A stretch of DNA of 64,000 nt from the NCBI GenBank assembly GCA_965603075.1, contig CBFDBO010000002.1, positions 62,001 through 126,000 of the forward strand, written 5' to 3'. Positions 33,979 through 43,017 of the stretch are shown here, one piece after another. Every line of letters begins with the position of its first letter. The first letter of the stretch is position 1. The translations under genes and the position numbers were made by a program. The notes beneath the pieces are model-generated. The model was not told where the DNA came from, searched no databases, and saw nothing but the letters and a program-made list of their open reading frames with translations. This stretch comes from JABJOR01 sp965603075 (GTDB taxonomy: Bacteria; Pseudomonadota; Alphaproteobacteria; Rhodospirillales; Casp-alpha2).

Positions 33979-34452
33979 TTATGCAGCAATAGATTTTGAG
34001 AAGTTTGTAACTGTTTCGTCCATACGTGACTTAAGGGGGGCTGAAGCTTTTTCAGCAATTTCAGTTCCCATGTCTGTGAATTTACGACCTTCTGTTACAG
34101 CGACGTCATAGCTGGCAATAGCAAAATCGCTCTGTACGGAGACTGCTTCTTCAACTGATTTGCAGGCAAGAACTTGTGTTGCGATTTCTGTATTTTTTTC
34201 AACAGCAGATTGGGCAAAATTGCTCCATGCTTTTGTGAAATCCTGAACGCCCTTCATCCAGATGTTACCCGCTGTCACGGCGGCGTCCAAATTTGAAGTG
34301 TTGTAAGCGATTACATCATCAAATCCTTTAAAAGCACCGTTGCTGATCGTTGTTGCTTTTTCAGCCGCTTTTACGACGGAATTAACCGTAGCTTCAACGG
34401 CTTCAGATACGGTGGTTTCAACTTTTTTCGCGGTTTTTTTCGTCGTTGTCAT
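33979..34452 (-). CDS. Phasin family protein
   Basis: Phasins coat polyhydroxyalkanoate granules and control their number and size. The 157-residue protein is alanine-rich and almost entirely helical, without signal or membrane segment. Its N-terminal Lys/Thr/Ala-rich stretch leads into the phasin core (FKGFDDVIAYNTSNLDAAVTAGNIWMKGVQDFTKAW) and a C-terminal SYDVAVTEGRKFTDMGTEIAEKA. The ATG at 34452 has a strong AAGGAA ribosome-binding site; the open frame continues upstream without family sequence. No PHA synthase is in the window. A palindrome upstream resembles a phasin-repressor site. Confidence 0.9.
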   Translation of the reverse strand: MTTTKKTAKKVETTVSEAVEATVNSVVKAAEKATTISNGAFKGFDDVIAYNTSNLDAAVTAGNIWMKGVQDFTKAWSNFAQSAVEKNTEIATQVLACKSVEEAVSVQSDFAIASYDVAVTEGRKFTDMGTEIAEKASAPLKSRMDETVTNFSKSIAA

Positions 34453-34901
34453 AATAATTTCCTTAATTTGCATATCGTATTTTAAATTTGTATGTCGAAA
34501 TCTGCTAATACGGTCTCTCATTTTGATACTAATAGGTATCAGCGAATTCGCTTTTGGTGCGTATGTAAGGCAGTTTAAAAATAACGTCAAGTTTTATTGT
34601 GCAGCGCACAAAATTAAAATCATTAAATATCAATATACTATACGAATATATGTTTTATTTTAACGAATATATTGCGTTGCAATAATTGCTGATGATTGCT
34701 TGAAACATGATTAAAAAAGAAAATTAGACTTCTTAACGATTTTTTTAATCTCATTGATCATTATGAGAAACAATAAACATACAGTTATGTGGTGATTATA
34801 TAGTTTCTTGTTATCTTTAAATTTAAACCTTACCTTCTTGGGTTATAAGAGAACAAAAAAATATAATTGGGGTTTTGAGGAAAGTCTGGTTTAGGTAAAT
34901 A
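34453..34901. other. AT-rich divergent promoter region, 449 bases
   Basis: Lies between the phasin and D,D-carboxypeptidase genes. It is very AT-rich and contains the TTGTGC-AGC-GCACAA palindrome described separately and one TTAGAC box near 34723. No RNA gene or credible frame seen. Confidence 0.5.
34597..34611. promoter_or_regulatory. Palindrome upstream of phasin gene, PhaR-operator-like
   Basis: TTGTGC-AGC-GCACAA, six-base arms around three bases, ~145 bases before the phasin start. The TGC-N3-GCA core resembles the TGC/GCA half-sites reported for the phasin repressor PhaR in other alphaproteobacteria. Assignment is by resemblance only. Confidence 0.45.
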
Positions 34902-36113
34902 ATGATGCAGAAGTATATTCCCTTGAGCTACAGGGCCATTTTCTTTTTGTTTTTGAGCGTAATTGTTTTATTGCCAGCTATGATGCTGGGCGTAAAACCG
35001 GCTCAAGCTAAATACGCATCCCTGATCATGGATGCGACGACCGGAAAAATCCTTTATTCAGTAAACGCCGAAACACGAAATTACCCAGCGTCCCTAACAA
35101 AGATGATGACGCTTTATATGGTCTTCGATGCACTCGATAGCGGCAAGATCACCATGAATACAAAATGGAAAGTTTCCAAAAGGGCTGCCAGACAACCCGC
35201 TTCCAAACTTGGTTTGAAGAAGGGAGAGTTGTTTTCTGTGCGGAACGCTATTTCTGCATTGATCACAAAGTCGGCCAATGATGTGGCAACCATGGTTGCG
35301 GAAAACATGGCTGGATCAGAACGGGACTTCGCCCTTCTCATGACGTCAAAGGCTCGTAAATTAGGGATGACCCGCACGACATTCCGAAACGCTTCAGGCT
35401 TGCCAAATAAAGGTCAACTTTCTACGGCCCACGACATGGCTCTTTTGGCGCAGGCATTATTACGGGATCATCCGAAAAGATACGCTTATTTTTCTATGGC
35501 GAAGTTTGAGTATCAAGGGCGAAGTTTTAAGAACCACAACAAACTCCTTAAATCCTATGAAGGTACCGATGGCATTAAAACCGGTTACATCAGAGCTTCT
35601 GGTTTTAATCTGGTAGCCTCGGTTGTTCGCAATGGCACACGCTTAATCGGCGTGGTCTTTGGCGGCGATTCATCGCGTATGAGAAACGCTCATATGATGA
35701 GTTTGTTGGACAAAGGATTTGGCATTATGAAAGCAGAAAATGCCCCTGTTAATAACTTGAATTCAGTTGGTTCAACAATCAAGACCGTCTCACTACAACA
35801 CAGTAGTAATTCTCCTACGATTCCCAGTAAGTATTCTTGGGGCATTCAAGTTGGTGCTTTTTCAAAAGAAATTCAGGCTTCCGAAGTTGCGCACGACACA
35901 GCGGCTATTGTTTCCAAATTATTAGAAACTGGTTTTGTCACGGTGGTTCCATTGGTGAAGAAAAACGGGAAGATATTATATCGCTCTCGCATCCACCGCA
36001 TTCCCAAGAAACAAGCTTATAAGGCTTGTCGCATTCTTGAAGTTAAAGGAACAAACTGCATGGTTGTTCGTTTACCTGTCTCACAACAAGTCGCGCAAAT
36101 TTCTTCAAACTAA
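34902..36113 (+). CDS. D-alanyl-D-alanine carboxypeptidase with C-terminal SPOR domain
   Basis: Low-molecular-mass penicillin-binding protein (DacA/DacF type) that trims the terminal D-Ala of peptidoglycan stem peptides in the periplasm. The 403-residue protein has a signal peptide at about 1-37 (QAKYA). Active-site motifs are all present: SxxK at Ser64-Lys67 (SLTK), SxN at Ser124-Asn126 (SAN) and KTG at 226-228. A C-terminal SPOR domain (about 318-395, WGIQVGAFSKEIQASEVA ...) should direct the enzyme to denuded septal glycan. The carboxypeptidase-SPOR fusion is common in alphaproteobacteria. A second ATG one codon in is equally possible. Confidence 0.96.
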   Translation: MMQKYIPLSYRAIFFLFLSVIVLLPAMMLGVKPAQAKYASLIMDATTGKILYSVNAETRNYPASLTKMMTLYMVFDALDSGKITMNTKWKVSKRAARQPASKLGLKKGELFSVRNAISALITKSANDVATMVAENMAGSERDFALLMTSKARKLGMTRTTFRNASGLPNKGQLSTAHDMALLAQALLRDHPKRYAYFSMAKFEYQGRSFKNHNKLLKSYEGTDGIKTGYIRASGFNLVASVVRNGTRLIGVVFGGDSSRMRNAHMMSLLDKGFGIMKAENAPVNNLNSVGSTIKTVSLQHSSNSPTIPSKYSWGIQVGAFSKEIQASEVAHDTAAIVSKLLETGFVTVVPLVKKNGKILYRSRIHRIPKKQAYKACRILEVKGTNCMVVRLPVSQQVAQISSN

Positions 36114-36120
36114 AATATTG

Positions 36121-37533
36121 TTATAAGTCGTCTGGTAAAGACAACCCTGATAGCGTCAATTGTGAGGCTAGGGTTGCTTTCAGTCGCGCTAAACCATCCT
36201 CAGATTTTGACTCACACCGAGCCACTAAAACATCCTGAGTATTAGATGATCGTAAAAGCCACCAGCCATCCTCATTCTCGACACGAACGCCATCAACACT
36301 GATAACCTTGATGTCGCCCTGCTTTAATAAACGCGCATGGACCTCCTCAACAACAGCCAGTTTGCGATCTTCCGCACACGGGAACCTTAATTCTGGCGTA
36401 TTAATATAGTGAGGCAAGCTATCGCGAATATCAGCGAGGCTTTGATCTTCGGATGCTAAGATTGAAAGCATCCGTACGGCTGCATACGTTGCATCGTCAA
36501 ATCCATAATATCGATGTTTGATAAAAATGTGGGCGCTCATTTCTCCGGCAAGCGGGGCGCCGGTTTCGTACATTTTATTCTTGATCAGTGAATGCCCGGT
36601 TTTCCACATGAGAGGTTTTCCCCCTAAAGCTTCAATTTCTTCAAAAAAAGCTCGACTGGCTTTCACATCTGCAATTATTGTGGCGCCGGGTAGTTCTTTT
36701 AACACTTCCCTTGCCAGAACAATGAGAATTTGATCGCCCCACAACACGCGCCCATGAGCGTCAATCACGCCAATACGGTCGCCATCTCCATCAAAGGCAA
36801 AACCTAAGTCACAGTTATTGGCTTTGACGGTATCTTTTAGCTGTTGCAAGTTTTCCTCAACCGTTGGGTCGGGGTGATGATTGGGAAAACTGCCGTCGAT
36901 TTCTTGATTAATGACGATGTGTTCTCCGGGCAACTTTTGTGTCAGAGCGACAACAGCGTCGCCAGAAGCCCCATTACCGGGGTCCCAGGCAACTTTTAAA
37001 TCTTTAGTCCCGGCGTAATCTTCTGCCATGCGATTGATATAATCATCAAAAACATCCTTCTGAGAGACACGTCCCTGCCCTTGCTCCTGTCTATCACCCG
37101 CTAGATCACCGTGAGCAATCCGCTTTCCCAGCGCCTGAATATCTGGCCCCCAAAACGACTGTCCCTGACAGACCATCTTTATGCCATTGTACTCCGGCGG
37201 GTTATGGGAACCCGTAATCATGATGCCAGCATCTAAGCCGAGATGATAGGTCGAAAAATATAACATGGGGGATGGCCCAAGGCCGATACGGGTAACATCC
37301 ATGCCACTCGCTGCCAGCCCCTCAACAAGGGCCGCTTCCAAGATGGGTGAACTCAAGCGACCATCGTATCCAACAGCCACACTGTGGCACCCGCGTTCTA
37401 TTGCAATACCACCAAACCCATGACCAATAGCGCGGACCGCATCCGGTGTTAATTGGGTTTCAACAATGCCGCGAATGTCATATTCGCGCAAAATTATGGG
37501 ATCGAGAGAGAAGCCCATTGTTGAATCAGACAT
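36121..37533 (-). CDS. Phosphomannomutase/phosphoglucomutase
   Basis: Alpha-D-phosphohexomutase interconverting hexose 6- and 1-phosphates, feeding GDP-mannose or UDP-glucose synthesis. The 470-residue protein has the four family sites: phosphoserine loop MITGSHNPPEYNG (near 105), metal loop DGDGDRIG (near 245), sugar-binding GEMSAHIF (near 330) and phosphate-binding RCESKSEDG near the C-terminus. It resembles the AlgC/ManB-type dual enzyme. The start at 37533 overlaps the end of ugd by 8 bases, indicating translational coupling; the upstream extension of the frame is ugd in another phase. It is the last gene of the galU-ugd-mutase operon. Confidence 0.94.
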   Translation of the reverse strand: MSDSTMGFSLDPIILREYDIRGIVETQLTPDAVRAIGHGFGGIAIERGCHSVAVGYDGRLSSPILEAALVEGLAASGMDVTRIGLGPSPMLYFSTYHLGLDAGIMITGSHNPPEYNGIKMVCQGQSFWGPDIQALGKRIAHGDLAGDRQEQGQGRVSQKDVFDDYINRMAEDYAGTKDLKVAWDPGNGASGDAVVALTQKLPGEHIVINQEIDGSFPNHHPDPTVEENLQQLKDTVKANNCDLGFAFDGDGDRIGVIDAHGRVLWGDQILIVLAREVLKELPGATIIADVKASRAFFEEIEALGGKPLMWKTGHSLIKNKMYETGAPLAGEMSAHIFIKHRYYGFDDATYAAVRMLSILASEDQSLADIRDSLPHYINTPELRFPCAEDRKLAVVEEVHARLLKQGDIKVISVDGVRVENEDGWWLLRSSNTQDVLVARCESKSEDGLARLKATLASQLTLSGLSLPDDL

Positions 37534-38836
37534 TTGGTCTGCCGATACTTGAATATTTGAAACCAGCCGATGCCATTTCATCGGGGTTATAGATATTACG
37601 TAAATCAATCATCACAGGGCTTTTCATCAATGTCTTTATGCGGTCAAGCTCAAGTGCTCTAAATTGATTCCATTCTGTAATAATGACGACCGCGTCTGCC
37701 TCTTCAATGGCCTGATAGGCATCGGTACACCAATTGACATTTAAAAGAAGCTCTTTGGCTTCCTTCATTCCTTCTGGGTCATAGGCTTTTATCACAGCCC
37801 CTCTCTTTTGAAGGGCGGGAATGATGTCGAGGCTGGGTGCATCGCGCATGTCATCAGTATTGGGCTTGAAGGTTACACCAAGTACAGCAATGGTTTTTCC
37901 ATCAACAGAACCGTCACAAGCATCGATGATACGAACGGCCATAGCTTGCTTACGATCATCGTTGGCTTTCACGACGCTCTCAACAATGCTGAGGGGGCTT
38001 CCTGCTTCCTGTGCTGTCCTGACCAAGGCCAGAGTATCCTTAGGGAAACACGAGCCACCATAACCGGGCCCTGCGTGCAAGAATTTGCGTCCTATGCGCC
38101 CATCCAAGCCTATTCCCTTGGCAACATCATGAACGTTCGCATCTAACTTTTCACACAGATCAGCAATTTCATTGATGAATGTGATCTTAGTGGCAAGAAA
38201 CGTATTCGCGGCGTATTTAATCATTTCAGCCGTCGTGCGAGAGGTGAACAAGATGGGTGTTTCGGTAAGATATAAGGGGCGATAGAGCTCCCGCATAACG
38301 CCCTGAGCGCGTTCGTCTGACGTACCGATGACAACCCGGTCAGGACGCATGAAATCTTCAATTGCAGAACCTTCACGCAAAAACTCTGGATTTGAAACAG
38401 CGTTAAAATCGGCGTCCGGATTGGTATTACGGATAACCTTTTCAACTTCAAGCCCGGTGCCAACAGGTACGGTCGATTTGGTGACAATAACCGTATATCC
38501 CTCAAGGGCCTCGGCTATTTCTGCTGATGCGGCGTAAACATAGCTCAGATCGGCATGCCCATCGCCCCGACGGCTTGGGGTGCCCACAGCAATGAAAACG
38601 GCGTCTGCGCCCTTTACCGCTTCAGGAAGCGAGGTTGTGAAAGACAAGCGTCCGGCTTTTACGTTTTTCTCGACAAGCGCGTCAAGCCCCGGTTCAAATA
38701 TGGGGATGATGCCTTTTTCCAAAGCTTCAATTTTTGCTATGTCTTTATCAACACAAACCACGTTGATGCCAAATTCCGAGAAACAAGCCCCAGATACCAG
38801 CCCAACATACCCGGTTCCAATAACCGCAATACGCAT
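37526..38836 (-). CDS. ugd: UDP-glucose 6-dehydrogenase
   Basis: NAD-dependent four-electron oxidation of UDP-glucose to UDP-glucuronate, a precursor of acidic polysaccharides. The 436-residue protein has the Rossmann motif IGTGYVGLVSGACFSEFG at the N-terminus, KSTVPVGT, SNPEFLREGSAI, and the catalytic-cysteine motif GPGYGGSCFPKDT (Cys near 262). Length is normal. Its start codon shares one base with the galU stop (TAATG), and its end overlaps the mutase start, so the three are a tightly coupled operon. Confidence 0.98.
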   Translation of the reverse strand: MRIAVIGTGYVGLVSGACFSEFGINVVCVDKDIAKIEALEKGIIPIFEPGLDALVEKNVKAGRLSFTTSLPEAVKGADAVFIAVGTPSRRGDGHADLSYVYAASAEIAEALEGYTVIVTKSTVPVGTGLEVEKVIRNTNPDADFNAVSNPEFLREGSAIEDFMRPDRVVIGTSDERAQGVMRELYRPLYLTETPILFTSRTTAEMIKYAANTFLATKITFINEIADLCEKLDANVHDVAKGIGLDGRIGRKFLHAGPGYGGSCFPKDTLALVRTAQEAGSPLSIVESVVKANDDRKQAMAVRIIDACDGSVDGKTIAVLGVTFKPNTDDMRDAPSLDIIPALQKRGAVIKAYDPEGMKEAKELLLNVNWCTDAYQAIEEADAVVIITEWNQFRALELDRIKTLMKSPVMIDLRNIYNPDEMASAGFKYSSIGRPNV

Positions 38837-39708
38837 TAAGAATAATCCTTTAATATTTTTGTCATGCCGTCATGCATATCTTCACGTGATAAGGCATAGG
38901 CTATATTGGCTTCTAAGTAGCCAAGACGGGTACCACAATCAAATCGTTTACCTTCGAACCGGGTACCATGAAAATCAAACTCGCCAATCATTGAAGCCAT
39001 GGCATCGGTAAGCTGGATTTCACCGCCAGCCCCTTTTTCGTGTTTGCCAAGGATCTCAAAAATTTCAGGTTGAAGAACATACCGCCCAATAATCGATAAA
39101 GTCGATGGCGCATCTTTTGGATCAGGCTTTTCAACCAATCCCTTTGCTTTTGCGATTTTGCCATCGTCTTGTTCGATATCCAAAATACCGTATCGATTGG
39201 TGTGTTCCCGTGGGACGTCTTCAACGGCGACCACGTTACCACCAACTTCGTTATAAACGTCGAGCATTTGTTTTAAACAACCCGATTTTGAAAGGATTAA
39301 ATCATCGGCCAAAAGAACCGCAAAAGGCTCGTCCCCGATAAAGTTTCGCCCGCACCAAACCGCGTGACCCAACCCAAGAGGCTGTTGTTGCCGGACGTAA
39401 GCCATTTGTCCAGGGGAAGGAGAGCAATCAAGAACGGTTTGAAGGTCTTTTAGCTTACCCCGTTCTGTCAGGGTTTGTTCAAGTTCAACAGCATGATCAA
39501 AATGATCCTCCATGGCGCCTTTACCACGGCCTGTAACGAAGATTATTTCTTCGATGCCTGCGTCACGAGCCTCTTCAACGGCGTATTGAATCAAGGGTTT
39601 ATCGACGATCGGCAGCATTTCTTTGGGCAGGGCTTTAGTGGCAGGTAAAAACCGGGTTCCAAGACCAGCAACAGGGAAAAGCGCTTTTTTGACGGGTTTT
39701 ATGGTCAT
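38836..39708 (-). CDS. galU: UTP-glucose-1-phosphate uridylyltransferase
   Basis: Makes UDP-glucose from UTP and glucose 1-phosphate, the substrate of the next enzyme. The 290-residue protein has the nucleotide-binding signature FPVAGLGTRFLPATKALPKE at the N-terminus, then KPLIQYAVEEA, ADDLI and the C-terminal KRFDCGTRLGYLEAN. The ATG at 39708 has GAAG upstream and gives the family N-terminus. The frame runs on to 39762 without family similarity. First of the three overlapping nucleotide-sugar genes, 73 bases after the J-domain gene. Confidence 0.97.
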   Translation of the reverse strand: MTIKPVKKALFPVAGLGTRFLPATKALPKEMLPIVDKPLIQYAVEEARDAGIEEIIFVTGRGKGAMEDHFDHAVELEQTLTERGKLKDLQTVLDCSPSPGQMAYVRQQQPLGLGHAVWCGRNFIGDEPFAVLLADDLILSKSGCLKQMLDVYNEVGGNVVAVEDVPREHTNRYGILDIEQDDGKIAKAKGLVEKPDPKDAPSTLSIIGRYVLQPEIFEILGKHEKGAGGEIQLTDAMASMIGEFDFHGTRFEGKRFDCGTRLGYLEANIAYALSREDMHDGMTKILKDYS

Positions 39709-39781
39709 GCGATACTTCACGATAGAATCTATATGATGGGTGTATCTTTGTGCCATACACAAGCTTGATCAGCAAGGGGTA

Positions 39782-40279
39782 CTAACCCAATAGCATATCT
39801 TTCGCCCTGTTAATTTGAGCTGCGAGATATGTTGATCCGCCCTTGTCAGGGTGGACATTGGCGATTAATCGTCGATGAGCTTCACGAATTTCATCTTCAG
39901 TTGCTGGATCATCAAGCCCTAAGATGTCATATGCCTCAGCAATGGACATTTGTGACGTATTATTATTGGGGTGCCCTTGATACGTTCTATTATCGTTGGC
40001 GTTTCGTTTGCTTTGACCATTTTGTGACATATTATGTATTGTCTTGGCCAAAATGGCTGCTTGTCGTAATCGGATAAACCATGGCAATAATGCAGGGAGT
40101 GCAGCCAAGGCCAAACCGATACGACCTGTGATAAGGAAATACAGTGCGATCAATAGAACAGATGAAATCAATAGCCATTTAACGGCTTTTATGATGAGTT
40201 TTGGGTCAGCTTGTACATACCAACGACCCGCCAGTAAAAAACCAGCTAAAACAGCGATTCCAAGAATAAGGTATGTCAC
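39782..40279 (-). CDS. Membrane-anchored J-domain (DnaJ-like) protein
   Basis: Type III J protein of 165 residues that should stimulate an Hsp70 near the inner membrane. Hydrophobic segments lie at about 3-18, 33-50 and 54-68. A polar Asn/Gln-rich linker follows, then a C-terminal J domain (about 112-165) with the obligatory HPD at 143-145 (NVHPDKGGST). The layout resembles the Tim14/Pam18-like and DjlA-like J proteins common in alphaproteobacteria. It precedes galU on the same strand, but a functional tie to the sugar genes is not evident. Confidence 0.92.
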   Translation of the reverse strand: MTYLILGIAVLAGFLLAGRWYVQADPKLIIKAVKWLLISSVLLIALYFLITGRIGLALAALPALLPWFIRLRQAAILAKTIHNMSQNGQSKRNANDNRTYQGHPNNNTSQMSIAEAYDILGLDDPATEDEIREAHRRLIANVHPDKGGSTYLAAQINRAKDMLLG

Positions 40280-40398
40280 GCGAAAAAATCCTTTATTATC
40301 AGTATTTAGAAATGCCGCAGGTTATTGATATTGCACACTGTATTAGCATGTGTTCCATAAACCAATCATTATAATAAGCGCTCAAAGAGGACATGACG

Positions 40399-41001
40399 AT
40401 GAAGAAAATAATTGTATTCGATTTAGGCGGTGTCTTGATCGATTGGGACCCTCGACGATTGTATCGAAAATTGATGGATAGCGAAGAACAAGTTAATTAT
40501 TTTCTCGAAAATGTGTGTACCTCTGAATGGAACTTACAACAAGATAAAGGCCGCTTGATTGTCGATGCTGTAAATGAACGCATCGCCCTCTTCCCACAAC
40601 ATGAAGCTATGATCAGAACGTATTACGACAGGTGGGAGGAAATGCTTGATGGTGAAATTAAGGGGACGGTAGATGTTTTTAGAACGTTAAAAAATGCCGG
40701 GTATGATATCTACGCTCTAACAAACTTTTCAGCCGAAAATATGATTAAAGCCCGACAAATCTACAAGTTTCTCGATTGGTTTAATGGAATCGTCGTTTCC
40801 GGTGATGAAAAGCTCATTAAACCTGATCCCAGAATTTATGAAATACTTCTCGATCGATATAGATTAAGCGCTGATCAATGCATTTTTATTGACGATATGC
40901 CTGAGAATATTTGTTCAGCAGATAAATTAGGGCTTCAAACAATCCATTTTAAATCTTCATCAATGCTAGAAAAATCATTATTAGATTTAGAGATATTATA
41001 A
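40399..41001 (+). CDS. HAD-family hydrolase (HAD-IA, YihX-like)
   Basis: Cytoplasmic phosphatase or dehalogenase-like protein of 200 residues. Motif I is VFDLGGVLIDWD with the nucleophile Asp8. Motif II is LTNFS, motif III is the lysine in EKLIKPDP, and motif IV is FIDDMPEN. The helical cap and motif set match the subfamily that includes YihX (alpha-D-glucose-1-phosphate phosphatase) and 2-haloacid dehalogenase-like proteins. The substrate is unknown. The ATG at 40399 is favoured over that at 40393 because GAGG lies 8 bases ahead of it. Confidence 0.9.
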   Translation: MKKIIVFDLGGVLIDWDPRRLYRKLMDSEEQVNYFLENVCTSEWNLQQDKGRLIVDAVNERIALFPQHEAMIRTYYDRWEEMLDGEIKGTVDVFRTLKNAGYDIYALTNFSAENMIKARQIYKFLDWFNGIVVSGDEKLIKPDPRIYEILLDRYRLSADQCIFIDDMPENICSADKLGLQTIHFKSSSMLEKSLLDLEIL

Positions 41002-41175
41002 TGAAAGGATTAAGAGCCTATATCTGAAAGATATAAATATATGCATGTTTGTACTTTAATTATATAGGCTAGTATTCAGCTTTATAGTTTCTTGATAGAG
41101 CTAGAAAAGCATTGCAATATGAGTACTCTTATAACCATATATAACACTATCGTATTCATAAAAACTGAGGCCGCA

Positions 41176-42084
41176 ATGAAGTTTAATATTACTGAGCTCG
41201 TTATTGATTCATTCGTTGAAAAATTACAAAAAGCTTACACTAATACATTTAGTAATATGGAACCTTCCTATCCGGGTATTATCGGCTGGAGCGCCCGTAT
41301 GGCGCTAGAACGCATAGCAGACACAGATTCCCTCTATCATGATATTGAACATACCATTCTTGTAACGTGTGTTGGGCAAGATATCTTGCGGGGTAAACAC
41401 ATTAAAGAAGGTGGGGTCACACCAAGTGATTGGCTGCATTTCACAATTTCCCTGTTGTGTCACGATATTGGATATGTTCGTGGAATATGTCAGGGCGATA
41501 CCGAGTTTGAATTTGTTTGTGATGATGATGGTGGGACTATTGTTCCGCCACCGGGGGCATCAGATGCTTTTCTAACCCCTTACCATGTAGAACGCGGAAA
41601 GATATTTGTTCGTGAACGTTTTGGGGGTGAAAACTCCATTCTTGATGCTAATAAAATTATTGATAACATGGAATTGACCCGTTTCCCCGTCCCGGATAGG
41701 GCAGACCATCAAGCAACAACGAATTACCCTGGGTTATTGCGTGCGTCGGATTTAATCGGTCAGTTATCAGATCCAAATTATATGCGAAAAATTAATAATC
41801 TGTTCCATGAATTCCAAGAAACGGGCATGGCGGATAAGCTTGGATATAAAACACCAGCGGATTTGGCCGAAGGATATCCCCCCTTCTTTTGGAGCACAGT
41901 GTACCCTTACGTGAAAGATGGAATTCGTTACTTGCAATTAACCCAAAGTGGTAAACAATCTGTCGCTAATTTGTTTGGACACGTTTTTGCCGCTGAGCAT
42001 AACGAGCATCAGTTAGGTCCCCAACCAAAAAATATGTCACCTGAATCGACCGCAAAGCAAAACAATCATTTACGAGAAGTATAA
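41176..42084 (+). CDS. HD-domain metal-dependent phosphohydrolase (Npun_R2479-like)
   Basis: Soluble 302-residue HD-superfamily protein. The metal site is spread over YHDIEH (His55, His59) and LLCHDIGY (His96-Asp97), spaced like the catalytic core of cyclic-nucleotide phosphodiesterases. Segments PGIIGWSARMALERIA, EGGVTPSDWLHF and TPYHVERGKIFVRERFGG match a family best known from cyanobacteria (Npun_R2479-type HD metalloproteins), whose substrate I do not know to be established. The ATG at 41176 has TGAGG at 6 bases. It converges with mipZ, 10 bases apart. With three cyclases in the window, cyclic-nucleotide hydrolysis is an attractive but unproven guess. Confidence 0.87.
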   Translation: MKFNITELVIDSFVEKLQKAYTNTFSNMEPSYPGIIGWSARMALERIADTDSLYHDIEHTILVTCVGQDILRGKHIKEGGVTPSDWLHFTISLLCHDIGYVRGICQGDTEFEFVCDDDGGTIVPPPGASDAFLTPYHVERGKIFVRERFGGENSILDANKIIDNMELTRFPVPDRADHQATTNYPGLLRASDLIGQLSDPNYMRKINNLFHEFQETGMADKLGYKTPADLAEGYPPFFWSTVYPYVKDGIRYLQLTQSGKQSVANLFGHVFAAEHNEHQLGPQPKNMSPESTAKQNNHLREV

Positions 42085-42094
42085 TTTTTATATC

Positions 42095-42934
42095 TTAAGC
42101 AGATTTTTCAATAGCGCTGGATAGATTATTGTTTCCGACAATCGTTGAAACTAAACTTTCCACCTCTTCACGGGCGGCTAAATGCGATGGGCTCAGGCTT
42201 GCACCGTTTGCGGCTTCTTTTAAATCAAGAATTGTTAAGCCGACTAAGAATAATTCTCTGAAAATAACACGTTCCTTGAAACCGGGCACAACCCGGAAGC
42301 CAAGGCGCGTAGACATCTCACCCAAAGCCCATTCAATATCCCTTGCATTGTGAGAATCCAACGAGCTAATGCGGTTTCTTAGTACGATCCAGTCTGTGGT
42401 GCGCTCATTTTGTTTCTGCCGTTGAAGGCGGTTGTCTAAAATCATTTCTGTATATTGGCTGGGACCGATAATAGCCTTCTTTTGAGCGTCAATACGACCA
42501 AGCACATCTAGATCAATGAAACTATCATTAACGGGTGTTACCAATGTGTCAGCCATGGCGTGGGCAAGATTTGATAAACTGTTTACTGATCCCGGTGTAT
42601 CGATAACAACAACATCATGATTAATTTGCGCCCCTTCTATTAATAATCGAGTTCGCTCTAGGGATTGATCAATAATAATGGATTGGTCATCACCCGTTAC
42701 CGCCGGCCCATTAAAGTGATTTGGCATGGGAATCTCTTTGCCGATGGCCGTTGTATAATCTCGGCGATTGGAAATATAGCGGCTAAGACTTGATTGCCGT
42801 ACATCAAGATCGATGGAGGCCACGCGTTTTCCGCTGAGCAATAGCCCAACGATCAGGTGCATAGAAGTGGTCGATTTCCCACTTCCCCCCTTTTCGTTGC
42901 CGACAACGATGATTTGCCCTTTTTGTCCTGACAT
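42095..42934 (-). CDS. mipZ: MipZ, ParA-like division-site ATPase
   Basis: ParA/MinD-superfamily ATPase that forms bipolar gradients and keeps FtsZ at midcell in alphaproteobacteria. The 279-residue protein begins with the deviant Walker A VVGNEKGGSGKSTTSMHL, then DLDVRQSSLSRYISNRRDY, IDTPGS and WIVLRNRISSLDSHN, all in line with MipZ. AGGTGG lies 4 bases ahead of the ATG. It is monocistronic. Together with the PopZ-like protein at 3.5 kb it points to a Caulobacter-like polarity system. Confidence 0.94.
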   Translation of the reverse strand: MSGQKGQIIVVGNEKGGSGKSTTSMHLIVGLLLSGKRVASIDLDVRQSSLSRYISNRRDYTTAIGKEIPMPNHFNGPAVTGDDQSIIIDQSLERTRLLIEGAQINHDVVVIDTPGSVNSLSNLAHAMADTLVTPVNDSFIDLDVLGRIDAQKKAIIGPSQYTEMILDNRLQRQKQNERTTDWIVLRNRISSLDSHNARDIEWALGEMSTRLGFRVVPGFKERVIFRELFLVGLTILDLKEAANGASLSPSHLAAREEVESLVSTIVGNNNLSSAIEKSA

Positions 42935-43017
42935 TTCCCACCTAAGAATCGAATCACTATTTAGATTCTACCTCTGAGTGGGAATTGGAACAATAGGCAG
43001 GACAGTGAGTTATTTAA

